Under the pieces are notes generated by a model, which had not been told where the DNA came from, searched no databases, and was given only the letters and a program-made list of their open reading frames with translations. From NCBI GenBank assembly GCA_903871605.1, contig CAIQHF010000038.1, forward strand, positions 86,519 through 150,518: a DNA stretch of 64,000 nucleotides, in the 5' to 3' direction. Below, in pieces: positions 1 through 8,083 of this stretch. The DNA comes from an uncultured Sphingomonadaceae bacterium. GTDB lineage: Bacteria > Pseudomonadota > Alphaproteobacteria > Sphingomonadales > Sphingomonadaceae. Each line of letters begins with the position of its first letter. Within the stretch, counting starts at the first letter, position 1. The translations under genes and the position numbers were made by a program.

Positions 1-863
1 CCTTCCTGTTCGGTGCGGGTCAGGATACCAGCGCCAAGCTGCTCGGCAACGCGATGCGCTTCATCGTCGACCAGCCGGGGCTGCAGGACCAGCTGCGCGC
101 CGATCCTTCGCTGATCCCGGCGTTCCTCGAGGAGGTGCTGCGGCTCGAGGGTTCGACCAAGATGACCGCGCGCATCGCGCGCCGGGACACGCATCTCGGC
201 GACATGGCGATCCCCGCCGGGACGACCGTGATGGTCGCGCTCGCCGCCGCCAATCGCGATCCGCGCCGCTGGACCGATCCGGAGGCCTTCCTGCTCGATC
301 GCCCCAAGGCCAAGGAGCATCTTGCCTTCGGTCGCGGCGCGCATGTCTGCGTCGGGGCACCTCTGGCGCGCGCGGAGGTGCGCGTCATTCTCGAGAAATT
401 CTTCGAGCATACCGCGCATATCGATCTCGACGAGACCAAGCACGGGCGCCCCGGCGAGCGCACGCTCGAATATGAGCCGAGCTTCATCATCCGCGGGCTG
501 GGCGAAATGCATCTCAAGCTCACGCCGGCGGAAGGCTTTGTCGCGCCCGCAAAGCCCGTCGCGGCCGAAGCGCCCAGGAAGGGCGGGCTTAAGAGCCTGT
601 TCGGCTTCGGCAAGAAAGCCGCGACGGCCGACGACGTGCCACAGCCCTATTCGACCGCGACCACCAAGATCGGTGCGCTGATCGCCGATCCCGCGGCGAC
701 CGCGATACTCGACAGGCATTTCCCCGGCGTCAGCACCGATCCGCGGATTGGGATGGGCAAGGGCATGACGCTGCGCACCGTGCAGAAATTCGCGCCCGAG
801 CTGTTCACGACCGAGGCGCTCGACGCGGTCGACGCCGAGCTGGCGCAGCTGCCTGCACGCTGA
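1..863 (+). CDS. Cytochrome P450, C-terminal part, with extra C-terminal domain
   Basis: The gene is cut by the window edge; the first complete codon is at base 3. The protein begins within the I-helix oxygen-activation motif (AGQDTS, expected A/G-G-x-D/E-T-S/T). The ExxR motif of the K helix (EVLR) follows, then the heme-binding loop FGRGAHVCVG, whose Cys is the axial thiolate ligand. It is therefore a haem mono-oxygenase of the soluble bacterial type. A usual bacterial P450 stops soon after the heme loop and L helix. This one runs on about 100 residues: an Ala/Lys-rich linker (GGLKSLFGFGKK), then a compact predicted helical segment (IGALIADPAATAILDRHFPG ... IGMGKGMTLRTV). The substrate cannot be read from this part. 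The SDR gene 43 bp downstream is probably co-transcribed and may oxidise an alcohol product, which is inference. Confidence 0.9.
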   Translation, partial: FLFGAGQDTSAKLLGNAMRFIVDQPGLQDQLRADPSLIPAFLEEVLRLEGSTKMTARIARRDTHLGDMAIPAGTTVMVALAAANRDPRRWTDPEAFLLDRPKAKEHLAFGRGAHVCVGAPLARAEVRVILEKFFEHTAHIDLDETKHGRPGERTLEYEPSFIIRGLGEMHLKLTPAEGFVAPAKPVAAEAPRKGGLKSLFGFGKKAATADDVPQPYSTATTKIGALIADPAATAILDRHFPGVSTDPRIGMGKGMTLRTVQKFAPELFTTEALDAVDAELAQLPAR

Positions 864-906
864 CACGCGAACCAACGCAACGACAAGACAGGTACAGGAG
901 AGCGAT

Positions 907-1656
907 ATGCATGAGCAGCGCGTAGTCGTCGTCACCGGCGGCGCGTCGGGGATCGGGCTCGGGATCAGCCGGCTGTTCGCCGCCAGCGGTCATCCCGTCG
1001 CAATCCTCGACATGCAGCGCGAGGCGCTCGCGCGCGAAAGCGGGCGGCTGCGCGATGACGGCGCCAATATCCTGCCGCTCGAGGTCGACGTCTCGGACCG
1101 GGCGCAGATCGATGCCGCCTATGCCACGGTGCGCGACACGTTCGGGCCGATCAGCATCGTGATCGCCAACGCCGGGATCTCGATCCCGGTGCCGTTCGAG
1201 ACGATGACGACCGAGCAATGGCAGCGCACGATCGACATCAACCTCAATGGCGTCTTCCATACGATCCAGGCGGCGCTGCCCGACATGCTCGAGGCCAAAT
1301 GGGGGCGGATCGTCACGATCTCGTCGCAGGCGGCGCAGTCGGGATCGCAGGACCGCGCGCATTATGCCGCCTCGAAGGGCGGCGTGATCGGGCTGACGCG
1401 CTCGCTGGCGCGCGAATTCGGCGGCAGGGGGGTCACCGTCAATACGATCCCGCCCTCGCTGGTCGACACGCCGATGGCGCGCGCGGGCGAGGCCGCGGGC
1501 CAGGTGCCGCCGCTCGAGGTGATCGCGCAGCACATCCCCGTGCCGCGGCCCGGCACGCCCGACGACATCGCCTATGCCTGCGCGTTCCTCTGCTCCGAGA
1601 AGGCGAGCTACATCACCGGGCAGGAGATCAACGTCAACGGCGGCAGCTGGATGTGA
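907..1656 (+). CDS. SDR family NAD(P)-dependent oxidoreductase
   Basis: A 249-residue classical short-chain dehydrogenase. It has the N-terminal cofactor motif TGGASGIG, the NAG motif (IVIANAGIS), the catalytic Ser region (ITISSQAAQSG) and the active-site YAASKGG (YxxxK). The C-terminal stretch ITGQEINVNGGSWM is typical of 3-ketoacyl-ACP-reductase-like members. The ATG at 907 is preceded by an AGGAGAG ribosome site at about 897. It follows the P450 closely and probably shares its transcript. The family fits oxidation or reduction of a secondary alcohol/ketone, but the substrate is unknown. Confidence 0.88.
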   Translation: MHEQRVVVVTGGASGIGLGISRLFAASGHPVAILDMQREALARESGRLRDDGANILPLEVDVSDRAQIDAAYATVRDTFGPISIVIANAGISIPVPFETMTTEQWQRTIDINLNGVFHTIQAALPDMLEAKWGRIVTISSQAAQSGSQDRAHYAASKGGVIGLTRSLAREFGGRGVTVNTIPPSLVDTPMARAGEAAGQVPPLEVIAQHIPVPRPGTPDDIAYACAFLCSEKASYITGQEINVNGGSWM

Positions 1657-1663
1657 CGCCCCG

Positions 1664-4600
1664 CTAGGCGATCGTCATCAGGCTGGCATTGCCCCCCGCC
1701 GCGGTCGTGTTGATCGACGTCGACACCTCCTCGAGCAGCCAGTCGAGGCAGTAGGGCACGCGGTCCTCGCCGCGCTCGGCCGCGGCCTGGGCGAGCAGGA
1801 TCGGGCCGTCGAGACCGGCGATCAGCTGCTGCGCGAGCAGGATGCGGTCACGCTCTCCCTCGATCAGCGCGCCGGCGCACGGATCGGCGGTCTTGATGTC
1901 GTCGATCCATTCGATCCGCGCGAGGACCGGCGCGGGGGCGCCGGCGAGCGTCTCGCGCAGCGGGCGCTCGGCGAGGATCACCGCGTCGTTGCCCGTCGCG
2001 AGCACCGCGGCGAGCTGGTCGCGCAGCCCCCGTTCGGTGCGCGGCAGCAGCAGGATGCGCCCGCGCGGATGAAGCGCGTAGAGGTTGGTCTCGCCGACCG
2101 GCCCGGGCAGGATCGATTGCCGCCCGAGCCCCGAGCGGCGCCCGGCATCGCGCGCGGCCTCGGCATCGGCGTCGCATCCCATGCCGTCGAGCCACAGCGC
2201 ATAGTCGAGCAGCGCGGGATCGCCCGCACCCGCAGCCTCGTGCGGCAGTCGCGCGGGATCGGCGACGAGCCGACCGAGATAGAGCGGCCCGCCCGCCTTT
2301 GGCCCGGTGCCCGACAACCCACGCCCGCCAAACGGCTGGACGCCGACGACCGCGCCGATGATGTTGCGATTGATATAGAGATTGCCCGCGCGGATCCGCC
2401 CGGTCACCTGCGCGATGGTCTCGTCGAGCCGGGTGTGAAGCCCGAAGGTCAGCCCGTAGCCCGTGGCGTTGATGTCGTCGATGAGCTGGTCGAGCCCGGC
2501 GCGCGGATAGCGGATGACGTGGAGCACCGGCCCGAACACCTCGCGCTCGAGGTCGCGCAAGGTGTCGAGCTCGATGATCGTCGGCGGGACGAAGGTGCCC
2601 GCGTCGATCTCGCCGATCCGCGCGATCTGCGCGACCTTATGCCCCTTTGCGCGCATCGCCGCGATATGACCGTCGATCTGGGCCTTCGCCTCGGCGGTGA
2701 TGACGGGGCCGACATCGACCGACAGCCGGTCGGTCGCGCCGATCGACAGCTCGTCCAGCGCGCCGTTCAGCATTGCGAGGATGCGATCGGCGACGTCCTC
2801 CTGCAGGCACAGCAGCCGCAACGCCGAGCAACGCTGGCCCGCGCTGTCGAACGCCGAGGCAATGACATCGGCGACGACCTGCTCGGCGAGCGCGGAGGAG
2901 TCGACGATCATCGCATTCTGCCCGCCGGTCTCGGCGATCAGCGGGATCGGGCGGCCGGCGGGTGAAAGACGCTCGGCGAGCTGCCTCTGGATCAGCCGCG
3001 CGACGTCGGTCGAGCCGGTGAACATGACGGCAGCGATCTCGGGGGCCGCGACCAGCGCGGCGCCGATACGGCCATCGCCGGGAAGCAGTTGCAGAGCGTC
3101 GGCAGGGATCCCCGCCTCGTGCAGGATGCGGACACCCTCGGCCGCGATCAGCGGCGTCTCCTCGGCGGGTTTGGCGAGCACGCTGTTGCCTGCCGCGAGC
3201 GCCGCGGCGATCTGTCCGGTGAAGATGGCGAGCGGGAAGTTCCACGGGCTGATGCAGGCGACCGGCCCGAGCGGGGCGTTGCCGGCCAGGAGCGTGCGGC
3301 GCGCTTCGGCGGCATAATAGCGCAGGAAATCGATCGCCTCGCGCACCTCGCCGATCGCGTTGGGCATCGTCTTGCCCGCCTCGCGCATGATCAGCCCGAG
3401 CAGCGTCGGCATCCGATCCTGGAGAAGGTCGGCGGCGCGTTCCAGCGTCGCGGCGCGATCGTCGGCTGCGCGTGCGGACCAGGACCCGAGCGCTGCGGCC
3501 GCGCGCGCGCAGGCGTCGCGCACCACGTCGGGCGTCGCGTCGGTCACATGACCGACGATCTCACGGTGATCGGCCGGGTTGCGCACGGATGCCGCGTCGG
3601 CGCCGGCGCCGAAGGTCGGCGCCGCGCGCCATTCCTGCCCGGCGCTCGTCGCCAGCGCGGTCGTCAAGCGGGCGAGCGTCGCCTCGTCGGACAGGTCGAA
3701 GCCGGCGCTGTTGCGGCGCGCGCCGTAGAGGCCGGTGGGCAGCGCGATCTGGTCGTGCGGCGCGCCGGGGACGGCCATCGCGCGCACCGTGTCGACCGGA
3801 TCGACGATCAACTCGGCGACGGGCACTGCGGGATCGGAGATGCGATTGACGAACGACGAATTGGCGCCGTTCTCGAGCAGCCGGCGGACCAGATAGGCGA
3901 GCAGCGTCTCGTGCGTGCCGACCGGTGCGTAGATGCGGCACGGCCGATCGAGCCGGTCCTTGCCGACCACCTCGTCGTAGAGCGGCTCGCCCATGCCGTG
4001 GAGGCACTGGAATTCATAGCGGCCGATGGCGAAATCGGGGCCGGCCATCCGGTAGATCGTCGCCAGCGTCTGCGCATTGTGCGTGGCGAATTGCGGGAAG
4101 ATGCGGTCGGTCGCGCCGAGCAGCTTCTTGGCGCAGGCGATATAGGCGAGATCGGTGTGGACCTTGCGCGTATAGACCGGAAAATCCGCCAGCCCGTCGA
4201 CCTGCGCGCGCTTGATCTCGGCGTCCCAATAGGCGCCCTTGACCAGCCGCACCATGATCCGCCGGCCGGCGCGCCGCGCGAGATCGATGAGATAATCGAG
4301 CACGAACGGGCAGCGCTTGCCATAGGCCTGGACGACGAAGCCCAGCCCCGCCCAGTCGGCGAGATCGGGGTCGAGCGCGAGCGTCTCGAGCAGGTCGAGC
4401 GACAGCTCGAGCCGGTCGGCCTCCTCGGCATCGATGTTGAAGCCGATGTCGTAGGATCTGGCGAGCACCGCCAGTGCCTTCACGCGCGGCAGCAGTTCGT
4501 CCATCACGCGGCCGGCCTGCGCGCGCGCATAGCGCGGATGCAGCGCGGACAATTTGATCGAGATTCCCGGGCCGACATAGACGCCGCGCCCCGCCGACGC

Positions 4601-5320
4601 GGCGCCGATCGCATGGATCGCCTGCTCGTAATCGGCAAGGTAGCGCGCGGCGTCGGCGGCGGTGGCGGCGGCCTCGCCGAGCATGTCGTAGCTGAACGCG
4701 AAGCCGCGCGCCTCGAGCGGACGCGCGCGCTTGAGCGCTTCGGCGATCGTCTCGCCGGTGACGAACTGTTCGCCCATCATCCGCATCGCCATGTCGACGC
4801 CGCGGCGGATCACGGGCTCGCCCGCGCGCGCGATCAGCCGCGTCAGCGCGGCGGCGAGCCCGCGATCGTTGACGCTGGTGGCAAGCTTGCCTGTGACCAC
4901 CAGGCCCCAGGTCGCCGCGTTGACGAACAGCGAGCGGCCGCCGCCGAGATGCGCGCGCCAATTGCCGTCGGCGATCTTGTCGCGGATCAGCGCGTCGCGC
5001 GTCGCGGTGTCGGGGATACGCAGCAGCGCCTCGGCAAGGCACATCAGCGCGACGCCCTCCTGGCTCGACAGCGCATATTCCTGCACCAGCCCCTCGACGC
5101 CGCTGCCCTTGTGCTTGCGGCGCAGCGCGGCAATCAGATCGGTCGCGGTCTCGGCGGCGGCCGCCCTCACCGCATCGGGCAGCGTCGCCTGCTCGAGCAG
5201 CGGCGCGACGCAGTCCGGTTCGGCGCGGCGATAGGCCGCGGTGATCGCCTGCCGCAGCGGGGACGATTCTCGGATCGCGCGCGCGAAATCGGCAAAGCGG
5301 CGCGGCGCAGGGGTAGACAT
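1664..5320 (-). CDS. putA: Bifunctional proline dehydrogenase / L-glutamate-gamma-semialdehyde dehydrogenase PutA
   Basis: This 1218-residue protein oxidises proline to glutamate in two steps, with P5C/glutamate semialdehyde as the channelled intermediate. The FAD proline dehydrogenase barrel spans roughly residues 70-490 (RLVKGAYWD near 358-366; YAPVGTHETLLAYLVRRLLE near 464-483). The aldehyde dehydrogenase domain spans about 570-1050 with SPWNFPLAIFTGQ, FTGS, general base Glu near 797 (ETGG) and nucleophile Cys near 831 (GQRCSALR). A further C-terminal domain of about 150 residues follows, as in long type B PutAs. The N terminus lacks the ribbon-helix-helix operator-binding domain of enteric PutA, so it should not self-regulate; the divergent Lrp-type gene fits that role. 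A GAGGAT ribosome site precedes the ATG at 5320. It would supply glutamate, as would the 5-oxoprolinase locus nearby. Confidence 0.97.
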   Translation of the reverse strand: MSTPAPRRFADFARAIRESSPLRQAITAAYRRAEPDCVAPLLEQATLPDAVRAAAAETATDLIAALRRKHKGSGVEGLVQEYALSSQEGVALMCLAEALLRIPDTATRDALIRDKIADGNWRAHLGGGRSLFVNAATWGLVVTGKLATSVNDRGLAAALTRLIARAGEPVIRRGVDMAMRMMGEQFVTGETIAEALKRARPLEARGFAFSYDMLGEAAATAADAARYLADYEQAIHAIGAASAGRGVYVGPGISIKLSALHPRYARAQAGRVMDELLPRVKALAVLARSYDIGFNIDAEEADRLELSLDLLETLALDPDLADWAGLGFVVQAYGKRCPFVLDYLIDLARRAGRRIMVRLVKGAYWDAEIKRAQVDGLADFPVYTRKVHTDLAYIACAKKLLGATDRIFPQFATHNAQTLATIYRMAGPDFAIGRYEFQCLHGMGEPLYDEVVGKDRLDRPCRIYAPVGTHETLLAYLVRRLLENGANSSFVNRISDPAVPVAELIVDPVDTVRAMAVPGAPHDQIALPTGLYGARRNSAGFDLSDEATLARLTTALATSAGQEWRAAPTFGAGADAASVRNPADHREIVGHVTDATPDVVRDACARAAAALGSWSARAADDRAATLERAADLLQDRMPTLLGLIMREAGKTMPNAIGEVREAIDFLRYYAAEARRTLLAGNAPLGPVACISPWNFPLAIFTGQIAAALAAGNSVLAKPAEETPLIAAEGVRILHEAGIPADALQLLPGDGRIGAALVAAPEIAAVMFTGSTDVARLIQRQLAERLSPAGRPIPLIAETGGQNAMIVDSSALAEQVVADVIASAFDSAGQRCSALRLLCLQEDVADRILAMLNGALDELSIGATDRLSVDVGPVITAEAKAQIDGHIAAMRAKGHKVAQIARIGEIDAGTFVPPTIIELDTLRDLEREVFGPVLHVIRYPRAGLDQLIDDINATGYGLTFGLHTRLDETIAQVTGRIRAGNLYINRNIIGAVVGVQPFGGRGLSGTGPKAGGPLYLGRLVADPARLPHEAAGAGDPALLDYALWLDGMGCDADAEAARDAGRRSGLGRQSILPGPVGETNLYALHPRGRILLLPRTERGLRDQLAAVLATGNDAVILAERPLRETLAGAPAPVLARIEWIDDIKTADPCAGALIEGERDRILLAQQLIAGLDGPILLAQAAAERGEDRVPYCLDWLLEEVSTSINTTAAGGNASLMTIA

Positions 5321-5345
5321 GGAGCGATCCTCGATCGGCGGGCTG

Positions 5346-5363
5346 TATCGTCGCGCGACGATA
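5346..5363. promoter_or_regulatory. Perfect 18-bp palindrome between putA and the Lrp-type regulator
   Basis: TATCGTCGCGCGACGATA reads identically on both strands. It lies 25 bp upstream of the putA start and about 80 bp upstream of the regulator start. Lrp/AsnC proteins bind such dyads as dimers, so it is a good candidate operator for both divergent promoters. Binding is inferred. Confidence 0.55.
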
Positions 5364-5445
5364 TCAGATGCGGTTTCGTCGTTTCGACTTTTCGGCTATA
5401 TTAGGCGGTAGCTATTGCCCGAAGACGGCGGGGTTCGGAGGCGAT

Positions 5446-5919
5446 ATGGACAGGAAATTGTCGCTCGAGAGCCAGATCGACCAGTTCGATCTGCGGATCA
5501 TCGAAGCGCTGATGGAGGATGGCCGGCTGCCGGTGACCGAATTGGCGGTGCGCGTCGGTCTCTCCAAGACGCCCTGCCAGGTGCGGCTCAAGCGGCTGGT
5601 CGCCGACGGCTATATCCTCGGCTTTCGTGCGATCGTCGATCCGGCGAAGCTGGGGATGGACCATATCGCCTTCACCGAGGTCAAGCTCGCCGACACGCGC
5701 GAGAAAGCGCTCGACGAGTTCAACCGCGGCGTGCGCAAGATCAAGGAGGTTGAGGAATGCCATATGATCGCAAGCAGCTTCGACTATCTGCTCAAGGTCC
5801 GCACCGCCGACATCCGCCGCTACCGCATCGTGCTCGGCGAGAAGATATCGAGCCTCCCGCATGTCGCCAGCACATCGACCTTCGTCGCGATGGAGGCGAT
5901 CCGCGACAAGGCGTTCTAG
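5446..5919 (+). CDS. putR: Lrp/AsnC family regulator, probable proline-responsive activator of putA
   Basis: A 157-residue Lrp/AsnC protein with an N-terminal winged helix-turn-helix (DLRIIEALMEDGRLPVTELA ... VGLSKTPCQVRLKRL) and a C-terminal RAM ligand-binding/oligomerisation domain. I chose the ATG at 5446 because GGAGG sits just upstream and the homologous region starts there. An in-frame ATG at 5368 would add 26 residues without family character and would place the start inside the promoter region. Divergent Lrp-type activators of putA (PutR) are known in alphaproteobacteria, and the arrangement here matches. The proline response is inferred from position. Confidence 0.9.
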   Translation: MDRKLSLESQIDQFDLRIIEALMEDGRLPVTELAVRVGLSKTPCQVRLKRLVADGYILGFRAIVDPAKLGMDHIAFTEVKLADTREKALDEFNRGVRKIKEVEECHMIASSFDYLLKVRTADIRRYRIVLGEKISSLPHVASTSTFVAMEAIRDKAF

Positions 5920-5937
5920 TCTGGCGGTAGCAGCCGC

Positions 5938-7272
5938 TCAGGGGCTTGCAGCGCTCACCCTCCACACCGTGTCGCCGAGATCGTCGGCGATCAGCAACGC
6001 GCCCGTGCGATCGATCGCGAGGCCGACCGGGCGGCCGCGCGCATGTCCGCTCTTGTCGAGGAAGCTGGTCACGAAATCCTGTGGCGGGCCCGCGGGTCGC
6101 CCGGCCGCGAACGGGACATAAACGACCTTGTAGCCGTTGAGTGGATCGCGATCCCAGCTGCCGTGTTCGCCGACGAACGCGCCGCCCTGATAGGCGGCGG
6201 GAAAATGCGTGCCGACCGAGAAGGCGAGCCCGAGCGGCGCGACGTGCGAGCTCAGCGCATAATCGGGCGGGATCGCGCGCGCGACCAGATCGGGGCGCTG
6301 CGGTCTCACGCGCGGATCGATATGCTGGCCGTAATAGCTGTATGGCCAGCCGTAGAAGCCGCCGTCCTTCACCGAGGTCAGATAGTCGGGCACCAGATTG
6401 GGGCCGAGTTCGTCGCGCTCGTTGGCGACCGCCCAGAGCGCGCCGCCCTGCGGCTCCCAGGCGAGGCCGGTCGGATTGCGGATACCGGTGGCGAACAGCC
6501 GCGACGCGCCGCTCGCGCGGTCGACCTCCCAGATCGCGGCGCGGTTGAGCTCCGCGCCGATGCCGTTCTCGGTGATGTTGCTGTTCGATCCGACGCCGAC
6601 ATAGAGTTTGGCGCCGTCGCGGCTGGCGACCAGACTCTTGGTCCAGTGATGGTCGATCGGGCCGCCGGGCAACTCGGTGACCGTCGTTGCGGGCACGCTG
6701 ATGCGGGTCTGCCCCGTCACATACGGAAAGCGCAGCAGCGCGTCGGTGTCCGCGACATAGAGGTCGCCTCCGACCAGTGCGACGCCGAACGGCGAATGGA
6801 GATTGTCGAGAAACACGGTGCGGAGCTCGGGTTTGCCGTCGCCATTGGTGTCGCGCAACAGCGTGATTCGATTGGCCGCCTTCTGCTTGGCGCCCGCAAA
6901 GGACTGCACCCAGCCCATGATCAGATCCTTGGGGCGATAGACGGGCGGCTTGGGGCCGCTCGATTCGACCACGAGCACGTCGCCATTGGGCAGCACATAG
7001 AGCGAGCGGGGATGCGACAACCCTGTCGCCAGGGCCATGACCTTGAATCCCGGCGGCGCTGTCGGCGTCGCGCTGGCCCAGGGCGCGGTCGGCGCGACAT
7101 GCATCGGCGGCAAAAGATATTGCCTGGGCGCGGGAAGCTGCGGGTTCGCGCCATATTGCGTGCCGGGATCCGCGGGCTTGCTGCCGCACCCCGCGAGCGT
7201 GGCAGTCAGAGCCGTTAGGGCCAGCATCGGCCGGGTAATGCGATGCAGCGACGCAGAGATGGGGCGCATCAT
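5938..7272 (-). CDS. L-sorbosone dehydrogenase-like PQQ/beta-propeller lipoprotein
   Basis: A 444-residue protein of the sorbosone dehydrogenase / soluble glucose dehydrogenase beta-propeller family. Recognisable segments are GLSHPRSLYVLPNGDVLVVE, LYVADTDALLRFPY, WTKSLVASRDGAKLYVGVGS, TGIRNPTGLAWEP, DGGFYGWPYSYYGQHIDPRV and FVGEHGSWDRDP. The N terminus has a hydrophobic signal ending in a lipobox (TATLAGC), so it should be a periplasmic lipoprotein oxidising an aldose or related sugar. The start at 7272 gives the MMRPIS signal peptide and is preceded by GGAGGAAC. A much longer in-frame extension exists but would bury the signal peptide. It overlaps the upstream DUF2231 gene by ATGA, so the two should be translationally coupled. 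Confidence 0.88.
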   Translation of the reverse strand: MMRPISASLHRITRPMLALTALTATLAGCGSKPADPGTQYGANPQLPAPRQYLLPPMHVAPTAPWASATPTAPPGFKVMALATGLSHPRSLYVLPNGDVLVVESSGPKPPVYRPKDLIMGWVQSFAGAKQKAANRITLLRDTNGDGKPELRTVFLDNLHSPFGVALVGGDLYVADTDALLRFPYVTGQTRISVPATTVTELPGGPIDHHWTKSLVASRDGAKLYVGVGSNSNITENGIGAELNRAAIWEVDRASGASRLFATGIRNPTGLAWEPQGGALWAVANERDELGPNLVPDYLTSVKDGGFYGWPYSYYGQHIDPRVRPQRPDLVARAIPPDYALSSHVAPLGLAFSVGTHFPAAYQGGAFVGEHGSWDRDPLNGYKVVYVPFAAGRPAGPPQDFVTSFLDKSGHARGRPVGLAIDRTGALLIADDLGDTVWRVSAASP

Positions 7273-7718
7273 GACAGTTCCTCCGGGCGGGCCCGATAGG
7301 CGAGCGATGTGCCCAGCCAGCTGGTGACGAGGACGAGCAGCGCGACGACGCCCGAGAGGATCAGGCCGGTCGGCACCACCGAGGTATAGGCGTCGCGGCT
7401 GTGGACGAAGGCGTTGACCAGCGACAGCGCGAGCACCAGCGCATTGCCGATCGTGTGGGGCGACGCCGACCGGCGGGCGCGTTCGCGACGACGGACGAGA
7501 TAGTCCGCGATCCCGGCGAGCGCGGCGAGGACGCCCATCGCCACCCCGACGGTGATCAGCCAGATCGAGAAATCGGCCCACATCATCTCGTAGGTTTCGG
7601 CATAAACGATGTCGGTGAGGAAAGCGCCGGTGAAGCAGGCGATCGGGTAGGCGGCGAGGATCACATGGATCGGGTGCGCCGGGCTGGGTGGGGCGGAGCG
7701 GGCGCGAACATCGGACAT
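7269..7718 (-). CDS. DUF2231 domain-containing membrane protein
   Basis: A 149-residue protein with about four hydrophobic segments (VILAAYPIACFTGAFLTDIV, FSIWLITVGVAMGVLAALAG, LVLALSLVNAFVHSRDAY, LILSGVVALLVLVTSWLG), matching the DUF2231 family of small inner-membrane proteins. The ATG at 7718 (MSDVRARS) starts just before the domain; earlier in-frame codons give a non-family leader. The stop overlaps the sorbosone dehydrogenase start in an ATGA. The recurring pairing suggests it anchors or passes electrons from the dehydrogenase, but its role is not established. Confidence 0.82.
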   Translation of the reverse strand: MSDVRARSAPPSPAHPIHVILAAYPIACFTGAFLTDIVYAETYEMMWADFSIWLITVGVAMGVLAALAGIADYLVRRRERARRSASPHTIGNALVLALSLVNAFVHSRDAYTSVVPTGLILSGVVALLVLVTSWLGTSLAYRARPEELS

Positions 7719-7915
7719 GGCCTTGGATTCCGGTGATGAGACGCCCTGGCGGCGTTCGAACACTACGATCGCCGCGGCGTGCTGTTCCCGGCGGCACGCG
7801 CCTGCACGAAAGGGGCTTGATGCCGCGCGCCTTCGCCGCGATATGGAGCCGTCCTCGTTTCCGGCGCTCATGCGCACCGGTCATGCGGGTCGTCCCGGGC
7901 AAGCCGCCCGGGTGT

Positions 7916-7989
7916 GCGGGTATAGCTCAATGGTAGAGCACTAGCCTTCCAAGCTTGTGACGAGGGTTCGATTCCCTCTACCCGCTCCA
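7916..7989 (+). tRNA. tRNA-Gly (anticodon TCC)
   Basis: The full cloverleaf can be folded by hand. Acceptor GCGGGTA (7916-7922) pairs with TACCCGC (7979-7985), the D stem is GCTC/GAGC, the anticodon loop CTTCCAA has TCC at 7948-7950, the T arm is GAGGG-TTCGATT-CCCTC, and CCA is encoded (7987-7989). The anticodon stem CTAGC/GCTTG has one mismatch, T7942 against T7956 (positions 28:42). This tRNA reads GGA/GGG codons. It stands alone with no integrase nearby. Confidence 0.96.
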
Positions 7990-8083
7990 GCAAGTCCGGG
8001 CTCTTGACTGTCCGGCGTTCCATCATTCCAACGGTCTTCCAGTCGGAATTCCAACGGGGTCGGCCATCGCCGCGGCCGGTGCG

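Noticed and set aside
7916..7989. tRNA-Gly as an integration site for a genomic island
   Set aside because: There is no integrase, no repeated tRNA 3' end and no change in composition on either side.
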